Source: Klebsiella terrigena (lineage in GTDB: Bacteria; Pseudomonadota; Gammaproteobacteria; Enterobacterales; Enterobacteriaceae). From it: a DNA stretch of 64,000 nt. Made by a program: the position numbers and the translations under genes. Below the pieces are notes generated by a model that saw only the letters and a list, made by a program, of their open reading frames with translations, had not been told where the DNA came from and searched no databases. The stretch is from the NCBI RefSeq assembly GCF_006539725.1, contig NZ_BJNO01000016.1:1-64000 (forward strand). The letters are read 5' to 3'. Below, piece by piece: positions 54,223 through 64,000 of the stretch (its first letter is position 1; each line of letters begins with the position of its first letter).

Positions 54223-54957
54223 GTGAGTATGTTCTCCCACGCCGCTATTGCCAGTCTCAACAATCTTGAGATGATGGTCTACCACTACGTCATTAAGAAT
54301 CGTGACAAAGTGATGTATATGACCATCCGCGAGCTGTCGGAAGCCGCCGGCGTTTCCACCACCACCGTGCTGCGCTTCTGCCGCAAGCTGCAGTGTGAGG
54401 GATACTCAGAGTTTCGCGTCCGCTTTAAATTATATCTCGAGCAAAACCAGCCTCAACAGGCAAATATCGGCGCCAGCGAAATAATGAGCTTTTTTAAAAG
54501 CGTCAATAACGATGAATTTGATGATTTACTCGAGCGCGCGGTGGATATTATCCTCGCCTCGGAGCGTATTATTTTCGTCGGTGCCGGAACCTCCGGCGCG
54601 CTGGCGAAATATGGCGCACGCTTCTTCTCGAACGTCGGGAAATTCAGTAATCACATCGACGATCCCTATTTCCCGGTGACGAACGATATGGCCCGCAACG
54701 CGCTGGCGATCGTCCTCTCCGTTTCCGGTGAAACCGAAGAGATCCTGCGCTTTGCCGGTCAGTTCAGCCTCCATCGCTGCAAGGTGATGTCGATAACCAG
54801 CCACGAACACTCGCGGCTGGCGAAGCTGGCTGATTTCAACCTCTCCTGGCACATACCGCAAACGCGCATCGGCGGCGTCTACGATATTACGACGCAAATC
54901 CCGGTCATTTATATTCTTGAAAGCCTCGGGCGTAAATTAGCCCGCAAAATAGCCTGA
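54223..54957 (+). CDS. RpiR/MurR-family regulator, likely controls bglA
   Basis: 244 residues. N-terminal HTH_6 (MTIRELSEAAGVSTTTVLRFCRKLQCEGYSEFRVRFK) and a SIS sugar-phosphate domain (RIIFVGAGTSGALAKYGARFF, AIVLSVSGETEEIL). It starts with GTG at 54223 or ATG at 54229. It is 120 bp upstream of bglA in the same direction and absent from the E. coli K-12 order, so it most likely senses 6-phospho-beta-glucosides or a product and regulates bglA. Confidence 0.82.
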   Translation: MSMFSHAAIASLNNLEMMVYHYVIKNRDKVMYMTIRELSEAAGVSTTTVLRFCRKLQCEGYSEFRVRFKLYLEQNQPQQANIGASEIMSFFKSVNNDEFDDLLERAVDIILASERIIFVGAGTSGALAKYGARFFSNVGKFSNHIDDPYFPVTNDMARNALAIVLSVSGETEEILRFAGQFSLHRCKVMSITSHEHSRLAKLADFNLSWHIPQTRIGGVYDITTQIPVIYILESLGRKLARKIA

Positions 54958-54984
54958 AAATAACACCCTGTTTTTTCGATGTAA

Positions 54985-56511
<1,527 letters not shown>

Positions 56512-56527
56512 TTTCTTGCTCTGCCTC

Positions 56528-56553
56528 CTCCTCTCCCCCTGCCGGGAGAGGAG
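56528..56553. terminator. Hairpin after bglA
   Basis: CTCCTCTCCC-CCTGCC-GGGAGAGGAG, a perfect 10-bp stem 16 bp after the bglA stop. No T tract follows. This type of CTCTCCC/GGGAGAG stem is common between genes of the Klebsiella-Enterobacter group. Confidence 0.55.
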
Positions 56554-56657
56554 TCATGCCCCTCACGGACACCTGTTGCGGACACTTCTTTACAGCTTTC
56601 GCATTGCCAAAACGCGTTCGCCCGCTAAGATAGGCCACGTGAATATTTGAGGCGATC

Positions 56658-57017
56658 ATGATTAAGCGACAGCGAAAAGCCATTCTTCTTGTAGTCCTTG
56701 CCTGTCTGGTGGTGCTGGTATGCACCGCGCAGCGTATGGCGGGGCTGCACGCGCTGGTCATGAACGCCGCCGCCGTCACGCAGTCAGCCCAGCAGGGTTC
56801 GGACAGCGCCGAAGCGCCGGTCACCCCCTGCGAGCTGAGCGCAAAGTCGCTGCTGGCCTCACCGCCGGTGCTGTTTGAAGGGGCGCTGTTTGTTTTCGCG
56901 CTTCTGCTGACGGTGCTGGCGGCGGTGCCGCCGCGCATCGAGCGGCTGTGGCCTCCCCGCGTTATCTCCCCTCCCCGGCTACGGGTGCATCTGCGACTCT
57001 GCGTCTTCCGTGAATGA
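56658..57017 (+). CDS. scsA: ScsA, small membrane protein of the Scs system
   Basis: 119 residues. One N-terminal helix (about 7-24) and a second (about 73-91), with a Cys in VTPCELSAKS between and a basic C-terminus. The size, place and this Cys match ScsA of Salmonella. It precedes scsB by 48 bp. Its role is unclear; in Salmonella it is tied to copper and peroxide tolerance. Confidence 0.82.
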   Translation: MIKRQRKAILLVVLACLVVLVCTAQRMAGLHALVMNAAAVTQSAQQGSDSAEAPVTPCELSAKSLLASPPVLFEGALFVFALLLTVLAAVPPRIERLWPPRVISPPRLRVHLRLCVFRE

Positions 57018-57065
57018 GAATTTTCCTGACAGTTCAGGTTAATCAATCATTTACGGAGAAAATTT

Positions 57066-59075
57066 ATGCTTATGGTATTCAGGCGACTGCTGGTCTGCCT
57101 GCTTTGGCTATGGCTGCCCGCAAGCCAGGCCGCCGACAGCGGCTGGCTACGCGCCGCCGATAATCAGCACGCCAGCGTCAGGCTGCGCGCGCAAAACGAA
57201 GGCAGCGGCGACACCAGCCTGCTGCTGGACGTGGCTCTGGAAAAGGGCTGGAAAACCTACTGGCGCTCGCCGGGCGAAGGTGGGATCGCGCCCGCCATCG
57301 CCTGGCATCAGCCGCTGGAGGTGAGCTGGCGCTGGCCGGTACCGCAGCGTTTTGACGTCGCCGGTATTTCGACCCAGGGCTATGACGGCAACGTCAGCTT
57401 CCCGATGGCGATCCGCGGCCCGCTACCCGCGACGCTGAGCGGCGTGCTGACGCTTTCCACCTGCAGCAACGTCTGCATTCTGACCGACTATCCCTTCTCG
57501 CTGGATATGACCGCCCCTGCGGGGAGCGACTTTGGCTACGATTACGCCCGCGCAATGGGCACGCTGCCGCTGCCCGACGGGCTGACGACGCACCTCTCCG
57601 CCGGCTACAGCAGCGGCAGGCTCACGGTGACCGCCGTTCGTGAGGCCGGCTGGCAGCAGCCCTCCCTGTTTATCGATAGCATGGATGACGTCGATTTCGC
57701 TAAACCCACCTTTACCATCAAGGGCGACACCCTTACCGCCACGCTGCCGGTGACCGACGGCTGGGGCGAGGCGGCACCGGACCTGCGCAATAAGCGCCTC
57801 TCTCTGGTGCTGGCCGACGGCGGCCAGGCGCAGGAGAGCGCGCTCATCATCGGCGCTGCCTCCCCGACTCCCGCTACGTCGTGGGGATGGGCGCTGCTGA
57901 TGGCGCTGGCCGGCGGGCTGATCCTCAACGTCATGCCCTGCGTTCTGCCGGTGCTGGCGATGAAGCTCGGCTCGCTGGTGCAAACCGACGTTCACCAGCG
58001 CGGCGCGGTGCGGCGGCAGTTCCTCGCGTCGGTTAGCGGCATCGTCACCTCTTTCCTCGCCCTGGCGCTGATGATGACGCTGCTGCGCCTCGGTAATCAG
58101 GCCTTAGGCTGGGGGATCCAGTTCCAGAATCCGTGGTTTATCGGCGTCATGGCGCTGGTGATGGTGCTGTTCAGCGCCAGCCTGCTGGGGCTGCTGGAGA
58201 TCCGCCTCTCCTCCCGCGCCAGCACCTTCCTCGCCACCCGCGGCGGCAACGGCCTGATGGGGCATTTCTCCCAGGGCGCGCTGGCCACGCTGCTGGCAAC
58301 CCCGTGCACCGCGCCTTTTCTCGGTACCGCGGTTTCGGTGGCGCTGGTCGCGCCGCTGCCTCTGCTGTGGGGCATCTTCTTCACCATGGGATTAGGCATG
58401 AGTCTGCCGTGGCTGCTGGTTGCCGCCTGGCCCGGGCTGGCCCTGCGTCTGCCGCGTCCCGGCCGCTGGATGAACGCCGTGCGGGTCGCGCTCGGGCTGA
58501 TGATGCTCGGCTCGTCGCTGTGGCTGATGAGCCTGCTGACGGTGCACACAGGCCGCACGCCGGTGCTCGCGCTGATGGTGATTTTAGCGGTCGTACTACT
58601 AATAGCGACGGCCTGGCGCTACCGCTGGCTTACGGCGCTGCGTGCCGGCGCGCTGGCCGTGGCCGTCGCGGCGGCGGTCGCCCTCGTTTTCCCGCAGGAC
58701 GGTCAAGGGTCCCGGCGTGACCGGGTGAAGTGGCAGCCGCTCAGCGAGCAGGCCATTACCGCCGCCCTGGCTGACCATAAGCGGGTCTTTATCGACGTGA
58801 CCGCCGACTGGTGCGTGACCTGTAAAGCGAATAAATACAACGTGCTGCTGCGGGATGATGTGCAGGACGCGCTCTCTGCGCCCGACGTGGTGGCGCTGCG
58901 CGGTGACTGGAGCCGGCCGTCGGAAACCATCAGCCGCTTTCTGAACGCTCGCGGCAGCGCCGCGGTCCCCTTCAACCAAATTTACGGACCGGATTTAGCC
59001 CAGGGCCAGATACTCCCCGCGCTGTTAAATCGTGACGCGCTGCTCGCCGCGCTCTCCGCCGCCAAAGGACAATAA
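57066..59075 (+). CDS. scsB: ScsB, DsbD-like thiol-disulfide reductase
   Basis: 669 residues. Signal peptide, an N-terminal beta domain (SLLLDVALEKGWKTYWRSPGEGG, Cys in STCSNVC), about eight helices in the middle with redox cysteines in NVMPCVLPVLAMK and TPCTAPFLGTA, then a thioredoxin domain with CVTC (DVTADWCVTCKANK). It moves electrons from thioredoxin to ScsC. Its stop overlaps the scsC start. Confidence 0.92.
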   Translation: MLMVFRRLLVCLLWLWLPASQAADSGWLRAADNQHASVRLRAQNEGSGDTSLLLDVALEKGWKTYWRSPGEGGIAPAIAWHQPLEVSWRWPVPQRFDVAGISTQGYDGNVSFPMAIRGPLPATLSGVLTLSTCSNVCILTDYPFSLDMTAPAGSDFGYDYARAMGTLPLPDGLTTHLSAGYSSGRLTVTAVREAGWQQPSLFIDSMDDVDFAKPTFTIKGDTLTATLPVTDGWGEAAPDLRNKRLSLVLADGGQAQESALIIGAASPTPATSWGWALLMALAGGLILNVMPCVLPVLAMKLGSLVQTDVHQRGAVRRQFLASVSGIVTSFLALALMMTLLRLGNQALGWGIQFQNPWFIGVMALVMVLFSASLLGLLEIRLSSRASTFLATRGGNGLMGHFSQGALATLLATPCTAPFLGTAVSVALVAPLPLLWGIFFTMGLGMSLPWLLVAAWPGLALRLPRPGRWMNAVRVALGLMMLGSSLWLMSLLTVHTGRTPVLALMVILAVVLLIATAWRYRWLTALRAGALAVAVAAAVALVFPQDGQGSRRDRVKWQPLSEQAITAALADHKRVFIDVTADWCVTCKANKYNVLLRDDVQDALSAPDVVALRGDWSRPSETISRFLNARGSAAVPFNQIYGPDLAQGQILPALLNRDALLAALSAAKGQ

Positions 59076-59689
59076 TGATGAGAACGATTACCGCCCTCCT
59101 GCTGCTGTGCATCTCAGCTTTCGCCTCCGCCGCTCCGGCGCCGCAGGCTGAATCATCCTCCGACGCTCAGCTGGCGAACCTGCTGTTTAACGATCCCAAT
59201 AGCCCGCGCATCGGGGCCAAAGCGCCGCGTCTGACCATCGTGTCGTTTACCGACTACAACTGCCCCTACTGCAAGCAGTTCGACCCGCTGCTGGAAAAAA
59301 TCGTCCACGATAATCCCGACGTCCTGCTGATCGTCAAGCTGCTGCCGTTTAAGGGACAAAGCTCGGTCAACGCCGCCAAAGCCGCGCTCTCAACCTGGCG
59401 TCAGCAGCCGGACAAATTCTGGGCGCTGCACCAGCGGCTGATGGCGAAAAAGGGGTATCACGATGATGCCAGCATTCTCGCCGCCCGGCAGAAGACCGCT
59501 ACCGATGGCGTACAGGTGGATGATAAGACGATGGATTCGTTGAAGATGAACCTGATTTTGTCCCAGGTGCTGAACGTTCAGGGGACCCCGGCGACCATCG
59601 TCGGCGACCAGATGGTGGCGGGGGCCATTTCGTATGCCGACCTGGAGGGGCTGGTGAAAGAGCAGCTGGCACAATCCCATGCGCAGTAA
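59075..59689 (+). CDS. scsC: ScsC, periplasmic thioredoxin-like protein
   Basis: 204 residues: signal peptide (MMRTITALLLLCISAFASA), then a DsbA/DsbG-like fold with CPYC (FTDYNCPYCKQFDPLL) and cis-Pro in NVQGTPATIVGDQ. In Salmonella and Proteus it protects or isomerises thiols and gives copper tolerance. It overlaps scsB by 1 nt and scsD by 11 nt. Confidence 0.92.
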   Translation: MMRTITALLLLCISAFASAAPAPQAESSSDAQLANLLFNDPNSPRIGAKAPRLTIVSFTDYNCPYCKQFDPLLEKIVHDNPDVLLIVKLLPFKGQSSVNAAKAALSTWRQQPDKFWALHQRLMAKKGYHDDASILAARQKTATDGVQVDDKTMDSLKMNLILSQVLNVQGTPATIVGDQMVAGAISYADLEGLVKEQLAQSHAQ

Positions 59690-60179
59690 ACTGCGCCGCT
59701 GGCTGCGCGAACTGATGATTCTGCTGCTGCTCGCGGCGGCGACTATCGGCGGAATGGATTATCTGCGCCGACCCGCGCTGCCGCAGAGTTTTACCAGCAC
59801 GCCGCTGCAGACCCTTGACGGCCGGACGGTCGATCTGCGCGCCATGAGCGAGGAGCGCCCGCTGCTGCTCTACGTCTGGGCCACGTGGTGCGGCATCTGT
59901 CGCTACACCACGCCGTCCGTCGCCGCGCTGGCTGCCGATGGCGGCAACGTGATGACGGTGGCGCTGCGCTCCGGTGATGACCCGGCGCTGGAGAAGTGGC
60001 TGGCGCGCAAAAAAATAGCGCTGCCGACGGTTAACGATCCCGACGGCCGGCTTTCAGGCCAGTGGGACGTGCAGGTGACGCCCACCCTGGTGGTGATTTC
60101 CCGCGGCGAGGTGAAATCCGTGACCACCGGCTGGACCAGCGGCTGGGGGATGCGTCTGCGGCTGTGGCTGGCGTCATAG
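59679..60179 (+). CDS. scsD: ScsD, membrane-anchored thioredoxin (TlpA-like)
   Basis: 166 residues. One N-terminal anchor (about 13-27) and a TlpA/ResA fold with active site CGIC (VWATWCGICRYTTP) and cis-Pro in VQVTPTLVVISRG. Last gene of the scs operon, translationally coupled to scsC. Confidence 0.9.
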   Translation: MRSKLRRWLRELMILLLLAAATIGGMDYLRRPALPQSFTSTPLQTLDGRTVDLRAMSEERPLLLYVWATWCGICRYTTPSVAALAADGGNVMTVALRSGDDPALEKWLARKKIALPTVNDPDGRLSGQWDVQVTPTLVVISRGEVKSVTTGWTSGWGMRLRLWLAS

Positions 60180-60188
60180 CTCCGTGAG

Positions 60189-60210
60189 CCCGGGCAGGAC
60201 GCCGCCCGGG
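60189..60210. terminator. Hairpin after scsD
   Basis: CCCGGGC-N8-GCCCGGG followed by GTTTC, 9 bp after the scsD stop. A second 9-bp dyad at 60221-60245 spans the end of ygfF. Both fit termination between convergent genes. Confidence 0.55.
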
Positions 60211-60229
60211 GTTTCGCACCGGCCGGAGG

Positions 60230-60973
60230 CTATTTTCCTCCGGCCAGCTCGAGGAAGCTGCCGGTGACGTAGGAGGCTTTGTCGCTCAACAGCCAGGCGA
60301 TCGCCTGGGCGACCTCTTCCGGCTGCCCGCCGCGCTGCATCGGCAGCGCCGCTTTCACCCGCTCTACGCGCCCCGGCTCGCCGCCGGAGGCGTGCATTTC
60401 GGTGTAGATAAAGCCCGGACGCACGCCGTTGACGCGAATGCCCTGCGCCGCCACCTCCAGCGCCAGGCCGGTAGTCAGCGTATCGACCGCCCCTTTCGAC
60501 GCGGCGTAATCAACGTATTCCCCCGGTGAGCCCAGACGCGCCGCCGCCGAAGAGACGTTGACGATCGCCCCGCCCTTGCCGCCGTGACGGTGCGACATCC
60601 GCTTTACCGCCTCGCGACAGCAGAGGAAATAGCCGGTGACGTTGGTGCTCAGCACCCGATTAATCCGCTCAGCGTTAAGGTCTTCAATCGCGCTCTGGGT
60701 AAACAGAATGCCGGCATTATTGACCAGCGCGCTCAGGGGTTCGCCAAGGCGGTCGAGGCCGGCAAACATCGCCATCACCTGCGCCTCGTCGCTGATATCC
60801 GCGCGCAGCGCGATAGCCTTGCCGCCCCGGGCAATAATTTCATTCACCACTTCCGTCGCCGCATTCACGTTGTGATGGTAATTCACCGCCACGGTATAGC
60901 CTTCCTGCGCCAGCAGCAGCGCCGTCGCCCTGCCAATTCCGCGGCTCGCGCCGCTAATCAGTGCCACCGTCAT
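60230..60973 (-). CDS. ygfF: YgfF, SDR-family oxidoreductase
   Basis: 247 residues. Cofactor loop SGASRGIGRATA, NNAGIL, Ser in VNVSSAAAR, catalytic YAASK and SFLELAGGK at the end. Start ATG at 60973. E. coli ygfF has the same place between bglA and gcvP; reported to act on sugars such as glucose with NAD(P). All catalytic residues are intact. Confidence 0.9.
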   Translation of the reverse strand: MTVALISGASRGIGRATALLLAQEGYTVAVNYHHNVNAATEVVNEIIARGGKAIALRADISDEAQVMAMFAGLDRLGEPLSALVNNAGILFTQSAIEDLNAERINRVLSTNVTGYFLCCREAVKRMSHRHGGKGGAIVNVSSAAARLGSPGEYVDYAASKGAVDTLTTGLALEVAAQGIRVNGVRPGFIYTEMHASGGEPGRVERVKAALPMQRGGQPEEVAQAIAWLLSDKASYVTGSFLELAGGK

Positions 60974-60984
60974 CGCGTTCTCCC

Positions 60985-61011
60985 AAAAAATAAAGGCGCC
61001 GCAGCGCCTTT
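60985..61011 (-). terminator. gcvP terminator
   Basis: On the minus strand AAAGGCGC-TGCG-GCGCCTTT is followed by ATTTTTT, 22 bp after the gcvP stop. A strong intrinsic terminator of the gcv operon. Confidence 0.88.
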
Positions 61012-61033
61012 AAAAGATAGTCTAATCAGCTAA

Positions 61034-63907
61034 TTACTGATATTCGCTCATCGGTACGCAGGAGCAGAACAGGTTACGGTCGCCGTAAACATCGTCCAGA
61101 CGCTTCACCGTCGGCCAGTATTTATTCGCCAGCCCTGCCGGGAACACCGCCAGCTCGCGGGTGTACGGATGGCTCCACTCGGCAACCAGCTCGCCCTGGG
61201 TGTGCGGCGCGTTCACCAGCGGGTTATCCGCCAGCGGCCACTCGCCCGCTTTCACGCGCTCGATTTCGCCGCGGATCGCCAGCATCGCCTCGATAAAGCG
61301 GTCCAGCTCAACCTTGCTTTCCGATTCGGTCGGCTCAACCATCAGCGTACCGGCAACCGGGAAGGACATGGTCGGCGCGTGGAAACCAAAGTCGATCAGA
61401 CGCTTGGCAATGTCCAGCTCGCTGATGCCGGTCTCTTCTTTCAGCGGACGAATATCCAGAATACATTCGTGCGCCACGCGGCCGTCGCGGCCGGTATAGA
61501 GCACCGGGAAAGCCTCTTTCAGGCGCGTCGCGATGTAGTTAGCGTTGAGAATAGCCACCTGGCTGGCCTGCTTCAGCCCTTCCGCGCCCATCATGCGGAT
61601 ATACATCCAGCTGATAGGTAAAATGGAGGCGCTGCCGAACGGTGCCGCGGAAACCGCGCCCTGACGGGTCAGCATACCTTCAATTTGCACCACGCTGTGG
61701 CCCGGTACGAACGGAGCCAGGTGCGCCTTCACGCCGATTGGGCCCATGCCAGGGCCGCCGCCGCCGTGCGGAATGCAGAAGGTTTTGTGCAGGTTAAGGT
61801 GCGACACGTCCGCGCCGATAAAGCCCGGAGAGGTGATCCCCACCTGCGCATTCATGTTCGCGCCGTCGAGGTAAACCTGGCCGCCGAACTGATGCACAAT
61901 CTCGCACACTTCGCGGATGGTCTCTTCATACACGCCGTGCGTCGACGGGTAGGTCACCATGATGCAGGAGAGATTTTCCCCCGCCTGCTCTGCCTTAAGA
62001 CGCAGATCGGCGAGATCGATGTTACCGTTTTTATCACAGGCCACGACCACGACCTGCATCCCTGCCATCTGCGCGGATGCCGGGTTGGTACCGTGCGCCG
62101 AGCTTGGGATCAGGCAGATATCGCGATGGCCTTCATTGCGGCTCTCGTGGTAATGACGGATAGCCAGCAGGCCCGCATATTCACCCTGGGCGCCGGAGTT
62201 CGGCTGCATGCACACGGCGTCGTAGCCGGTCAGCTTCACCAGCCAGTCGGAGAGCTGGGCGATCATCTGATGATAACCTTCCGCCTGCTCTGCCGGGCAG
62301 AACGGGTGCAGCTCGGCAAACTCAGGCCAGGTGATCGGGATCATTTCCGCCGCGGCGTTGAGCTTCATGGTGCAGGATCCCAGCGGGATCATCGCCTGAT
62401 TCAGCGCCAGATCTTTACGCTCCAGCGAGTGCATGTAGCGCATCATCTCGGTTTCGCTGTGGTAGCGATTGAATACCGGGTGGGTCAGGATCGCATCGTC
62501 GCGCAGCATGCTGGCCGGGATCGAACGGCTGTCGAGCGCAACGTCTTTGTCCAGGGTATCGATATCCAGCCCGTGCGCCTCGCCAACGATCGCGCGGAAC
62601 AGGTTCAGCACGTCTTCGCGGGTGGTGGCTTCATCGAGGGTGATACCGACCGCGTTGTGAATGTCGCTGCGCAGGTTAATTTCCAGCGCCTCGGCGCGCG
62701 CCAGCACCGCCGCTTTATCGGCAACGTCAACGCAGAGGGTGTCAAAGTAGTGCGCGTGGCGCAGCTTGAGCCCTTTCTTCTGCAGGCCGTCGGCGAGAAT
62801 ATCCGTCAGGCGATGGATGCGGCTGGCGATACGCTTCAGGCCAGCCGGGCCGTGGAAGACCGCGTACAGGCTGGCGATGTTGGCCAGCAGCACCTGGGAA
62901 GTACAAATATTGGAGTTCGCTTTCTCGCGGCGGATATGCTGCTCGCGGGTCTGCATCGCCATGCGCAGCGCGGTGTTGCCGGCGGCATCTTTCGATACGC
63001 CGATAATACGGCCTGGCATGGAGCGTTTGAATTCATCTTTTGCCGCGAAGAAGGCCGCGTGCGGACCACCGTAGCCCATCGGCACGCCGAAACGCTGGGC
63101 GGAACCGAAGACGATATCGGCGCCCTGCTTGCCCGGCGCGGTCAGCAGCACCAGGGTCATAAAGTCGGCCGCCACGCTCACCACGACCTTGCGCGCTTTA
63201 AGCTCGGCAATCAGGCCTGCGTAATCGTGTACTTCACCGGTCGTACCGACCTGCTGCAGCAGCACGCCGAAAACGTCCTGATGATCGAGCGCTTTGTCCG
63301 CGTCATCGACGATAACGTCAAAGCCGAAGGTTTCCGCGCGAGTGCGGACCACGTCCAGCGTTTGCGGGTGCACGTCGGCAGCCACAAAGAAGCGGTTCGC
63401 GTTTTTGAGCTTGCTGACGCGCTTCGCCATCGCCATCGCTTCCGCGCCGGCGGTTGCTTCATCCAGCAGCGAGGCAGAGGCGATATCCAGCCCGGTCAGA
63501 TCGAGCGTAACCTGCTGGAAGTTGAGCAGCGATTCGAGGCGACCCTGCGATACTTCCGGCTGATAAGGGGTATACGCGGTATACCAGCCCGGGTTTTCCA
63601 GCATATTGCGCTGAATAACCGGCGGCAGCTGCACGGCGGTGTAGCCCATGCCGATGTAAGACTTAAAGCGCTTGTTACGCCCGGCAATTGCCTTCAGCTC
63701 CGCGAGCGCGGCGAACTCCGTCGTCGCATCACCGACCTGCGGCGGCGTTGCCAGCTGAATATCCTGCGGCACAATCTGGCCAATCAGGGCGTTAAGCGAA
63801 TCGGCGCCAACGGTATTCAGCATCTCCTGCTGTTGCTGAGCATCCGGACCGATGTGACGTTCAATAAAGGCGCCGCGGTTTTCAAGCTGACCTAAAGTCT
63901 GAGTCAT
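61034..63907 (-). CDS. gcvP: Glycine dehydrogenase (decarboxylating), P-protein
   Basis: 957 residues, the full length of bacterial GcvP. PLP lysine lies in [22 protein letters not shown] (about residue 706). The N-terminal half begins with the family's FIERHIGPD and [15 protein letters not shown] block. It decarboxylates glycine and passes the aminomethyl group to GcvH lipoate. gcvT and gcvH should lie upstream outside the window; 63908-64000 is the gcvH-gcvP gap. Confidence 0.95.
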   Translation of the reverse strand: MTQTLGQLENRGAFIERHIGPDAQQQQEMLNTVGADSLNALIGQIVPQDIQLATPPQVGDATTEFAALAELKAIAGRNKRFKSYIGMGYTAVQLPPVIQRNMLENPGWYTAYTPYQPEVSQGRLESLLNFQQVTLDLTGLDIASASLLDEATAGAEAMAMAKRVSKLKNANRFFVAADVHPQTLDVVRTRAETFGFDVIVDDADKALDHQDVFGVLLQQVGTTGEVHDYAGLIAELKARKVVVSVAADFMTLVLLTAPGKQGADIVFGSAQRFGVPMGYGGPHAAFFAAKDEFKRSMPGRIIGVSKDAAGNTALRMAMQTREQHIRREKANSNICTSQVLLANIASLYAVFHGPAGLKRIASRIHRLTDILADGLQKKGLKLRHAHYFDTLCVDVADKAAVLARAEALEINLRSDIHNAVGITLDEATTREDVLNLFRAIVGEAHGLDIDTLDKDVALDSRSIPASMLRDDAILTHPVFNRYHSETEMMRYMHSLERKDLALNQAMIPLGSCTMKLNAAAEMIPITWPEFAELHPFCPAEQAEGYHQMIAQLSDWLVKLTGYDAVCMQPNSGAQGEYAGLLAIRHYHESRNEGHRDICLIPSSAHGTNPASAQMAGMQVVVVACDKNGNIDLADLRLKAEQAGENLSCIMVTYPSTHGVYEETIREVCEIVHQFGGQVYLDGANMNAQVGITSPGFIGADVSHLNLHKTFCIPHGGGGPGMGPIGVKAHLAPFVPGHSVVQIEGMLTRQGAVSAAPFGSASILPISWMYIRMMGAEGLKQASQVAILNANYIATRLKEAFPVLYTGRDGRVAHECILDIRPLKEETGISELDIAKRLIDFGFHAPTMSFPVAGTLMVEPTESESKVELDRFIEAMLAIRGEIERVKAGEWPLADNPLVNAPHTQGELVAEWSHPYTRELAVFPAGLANKYWPTVKRLDDVYGDRNLFCSCVPMSEYQ

Positions 63908-64000
63908 GAGCGATGGTTCCTGAAACGTGCAGTGAATCGTAATTGTCTGACTGGTTTGCCCGGTTTTGCACGCATGCTCACCGGACCTTTCTACGCAAAA

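Noticed and set aside
61685..63895. 736-codon open frame on the plus strand
   Set aside because: Lies wholly antisense to gcvP; Arg/His/Gln-rich composition typical of a shadow frame in GC-rich DNA.

Overview
The window is a chromosomal segment of a fairly GC-rich member of the Enterobacteriaceae, most like Klebsiella, Raoultella, Kluyvera or Enterobacter. The right-hand part keeps the Escherichia coli order around 65 min (glyU, ygeR, idi, lysS, prfB, recJ, dsbC, xerD, fldB, ygfX, sdhE, ygfZ, yqfA, yqfB, bglA, ygfF, gcvP). It also carries an ERIC repeat, an acetoin reductase next to a MalT/AcoK-type regulator, and an scsABCD locus. The genus is inferred from gene content and cannot be fixed from this sequence alone.

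Left part (1 to about 8,000) is a mosaic of accessory genes with several broken ones. It has a CdiA-type C-terminal fragment cut off before its toxin and facing a 3'-truncated gamma-glutamylcyclotransferase, a LysR gene with a foreign tail, an MFS transporter, a GNAT enzyme, two SnoaL-like proteins, an SDR that has lost its catalytic tyrosine, an intact LysR regulator, and a deletion fusion of an oxidoreductase to an SDR.

Middle part (8,000 to 42,000) is variable metabolic and transport DNA: an AlaE-type exporter; a zinc alcohol dehydrogenase with a divergent LysR; an EntS-like MFS; yjdJ/yjdI; the ytcA-mdtNOP efflux operon; a STAND LuxR regulator divergent from acetoin reductase (budC); a POT peptide transporter; and a YceI protein. 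Next comes an MFS divergent from an operon of LeuC-like, LeuD-like, FAH-family and alpha/beta hydrolase genes with a LysR at its end. The first three resemble a maleylpyruvate hydrolase plus maleate hydratase set. A GntR-controlled operon (RpiB-like isomerase, beta-hydroxyacid dehydrogenase, polar amino-acid-type ABC transporter) follows, then small stress-type genes (YafY-like regulator, VOC protein, GyrI-like protein, NIPSNAP protein). Beside tRNA-Gly(CCC) lies an orphan Hcp cassette with a DUF1493 protein and a small membrane protein.

Right part (42,000 to 64,000) is the conserved backbone: cell-wall amidase activation (ygeR), isoprenoid isomerisation (idi), translation (lysS, prfB with its programmed frameshift), DNA repair and chromosome resolution (recJ, xerD), disulfide chemistry (dsbC), flavodoxin, flavinylation (sdhE/ygfX), tRNA/Fe-S support (ygfZ), beta-glucoside use (RpiR regulator plus bglA), the periplasmic thiol-redox system scsABCD, and glycine cleavage (gcvP). 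The best leads for new biology are the LeuCD-FAH-hydrolase operon, the GntR/RpiB/ABC operon and the Hcp cassette.
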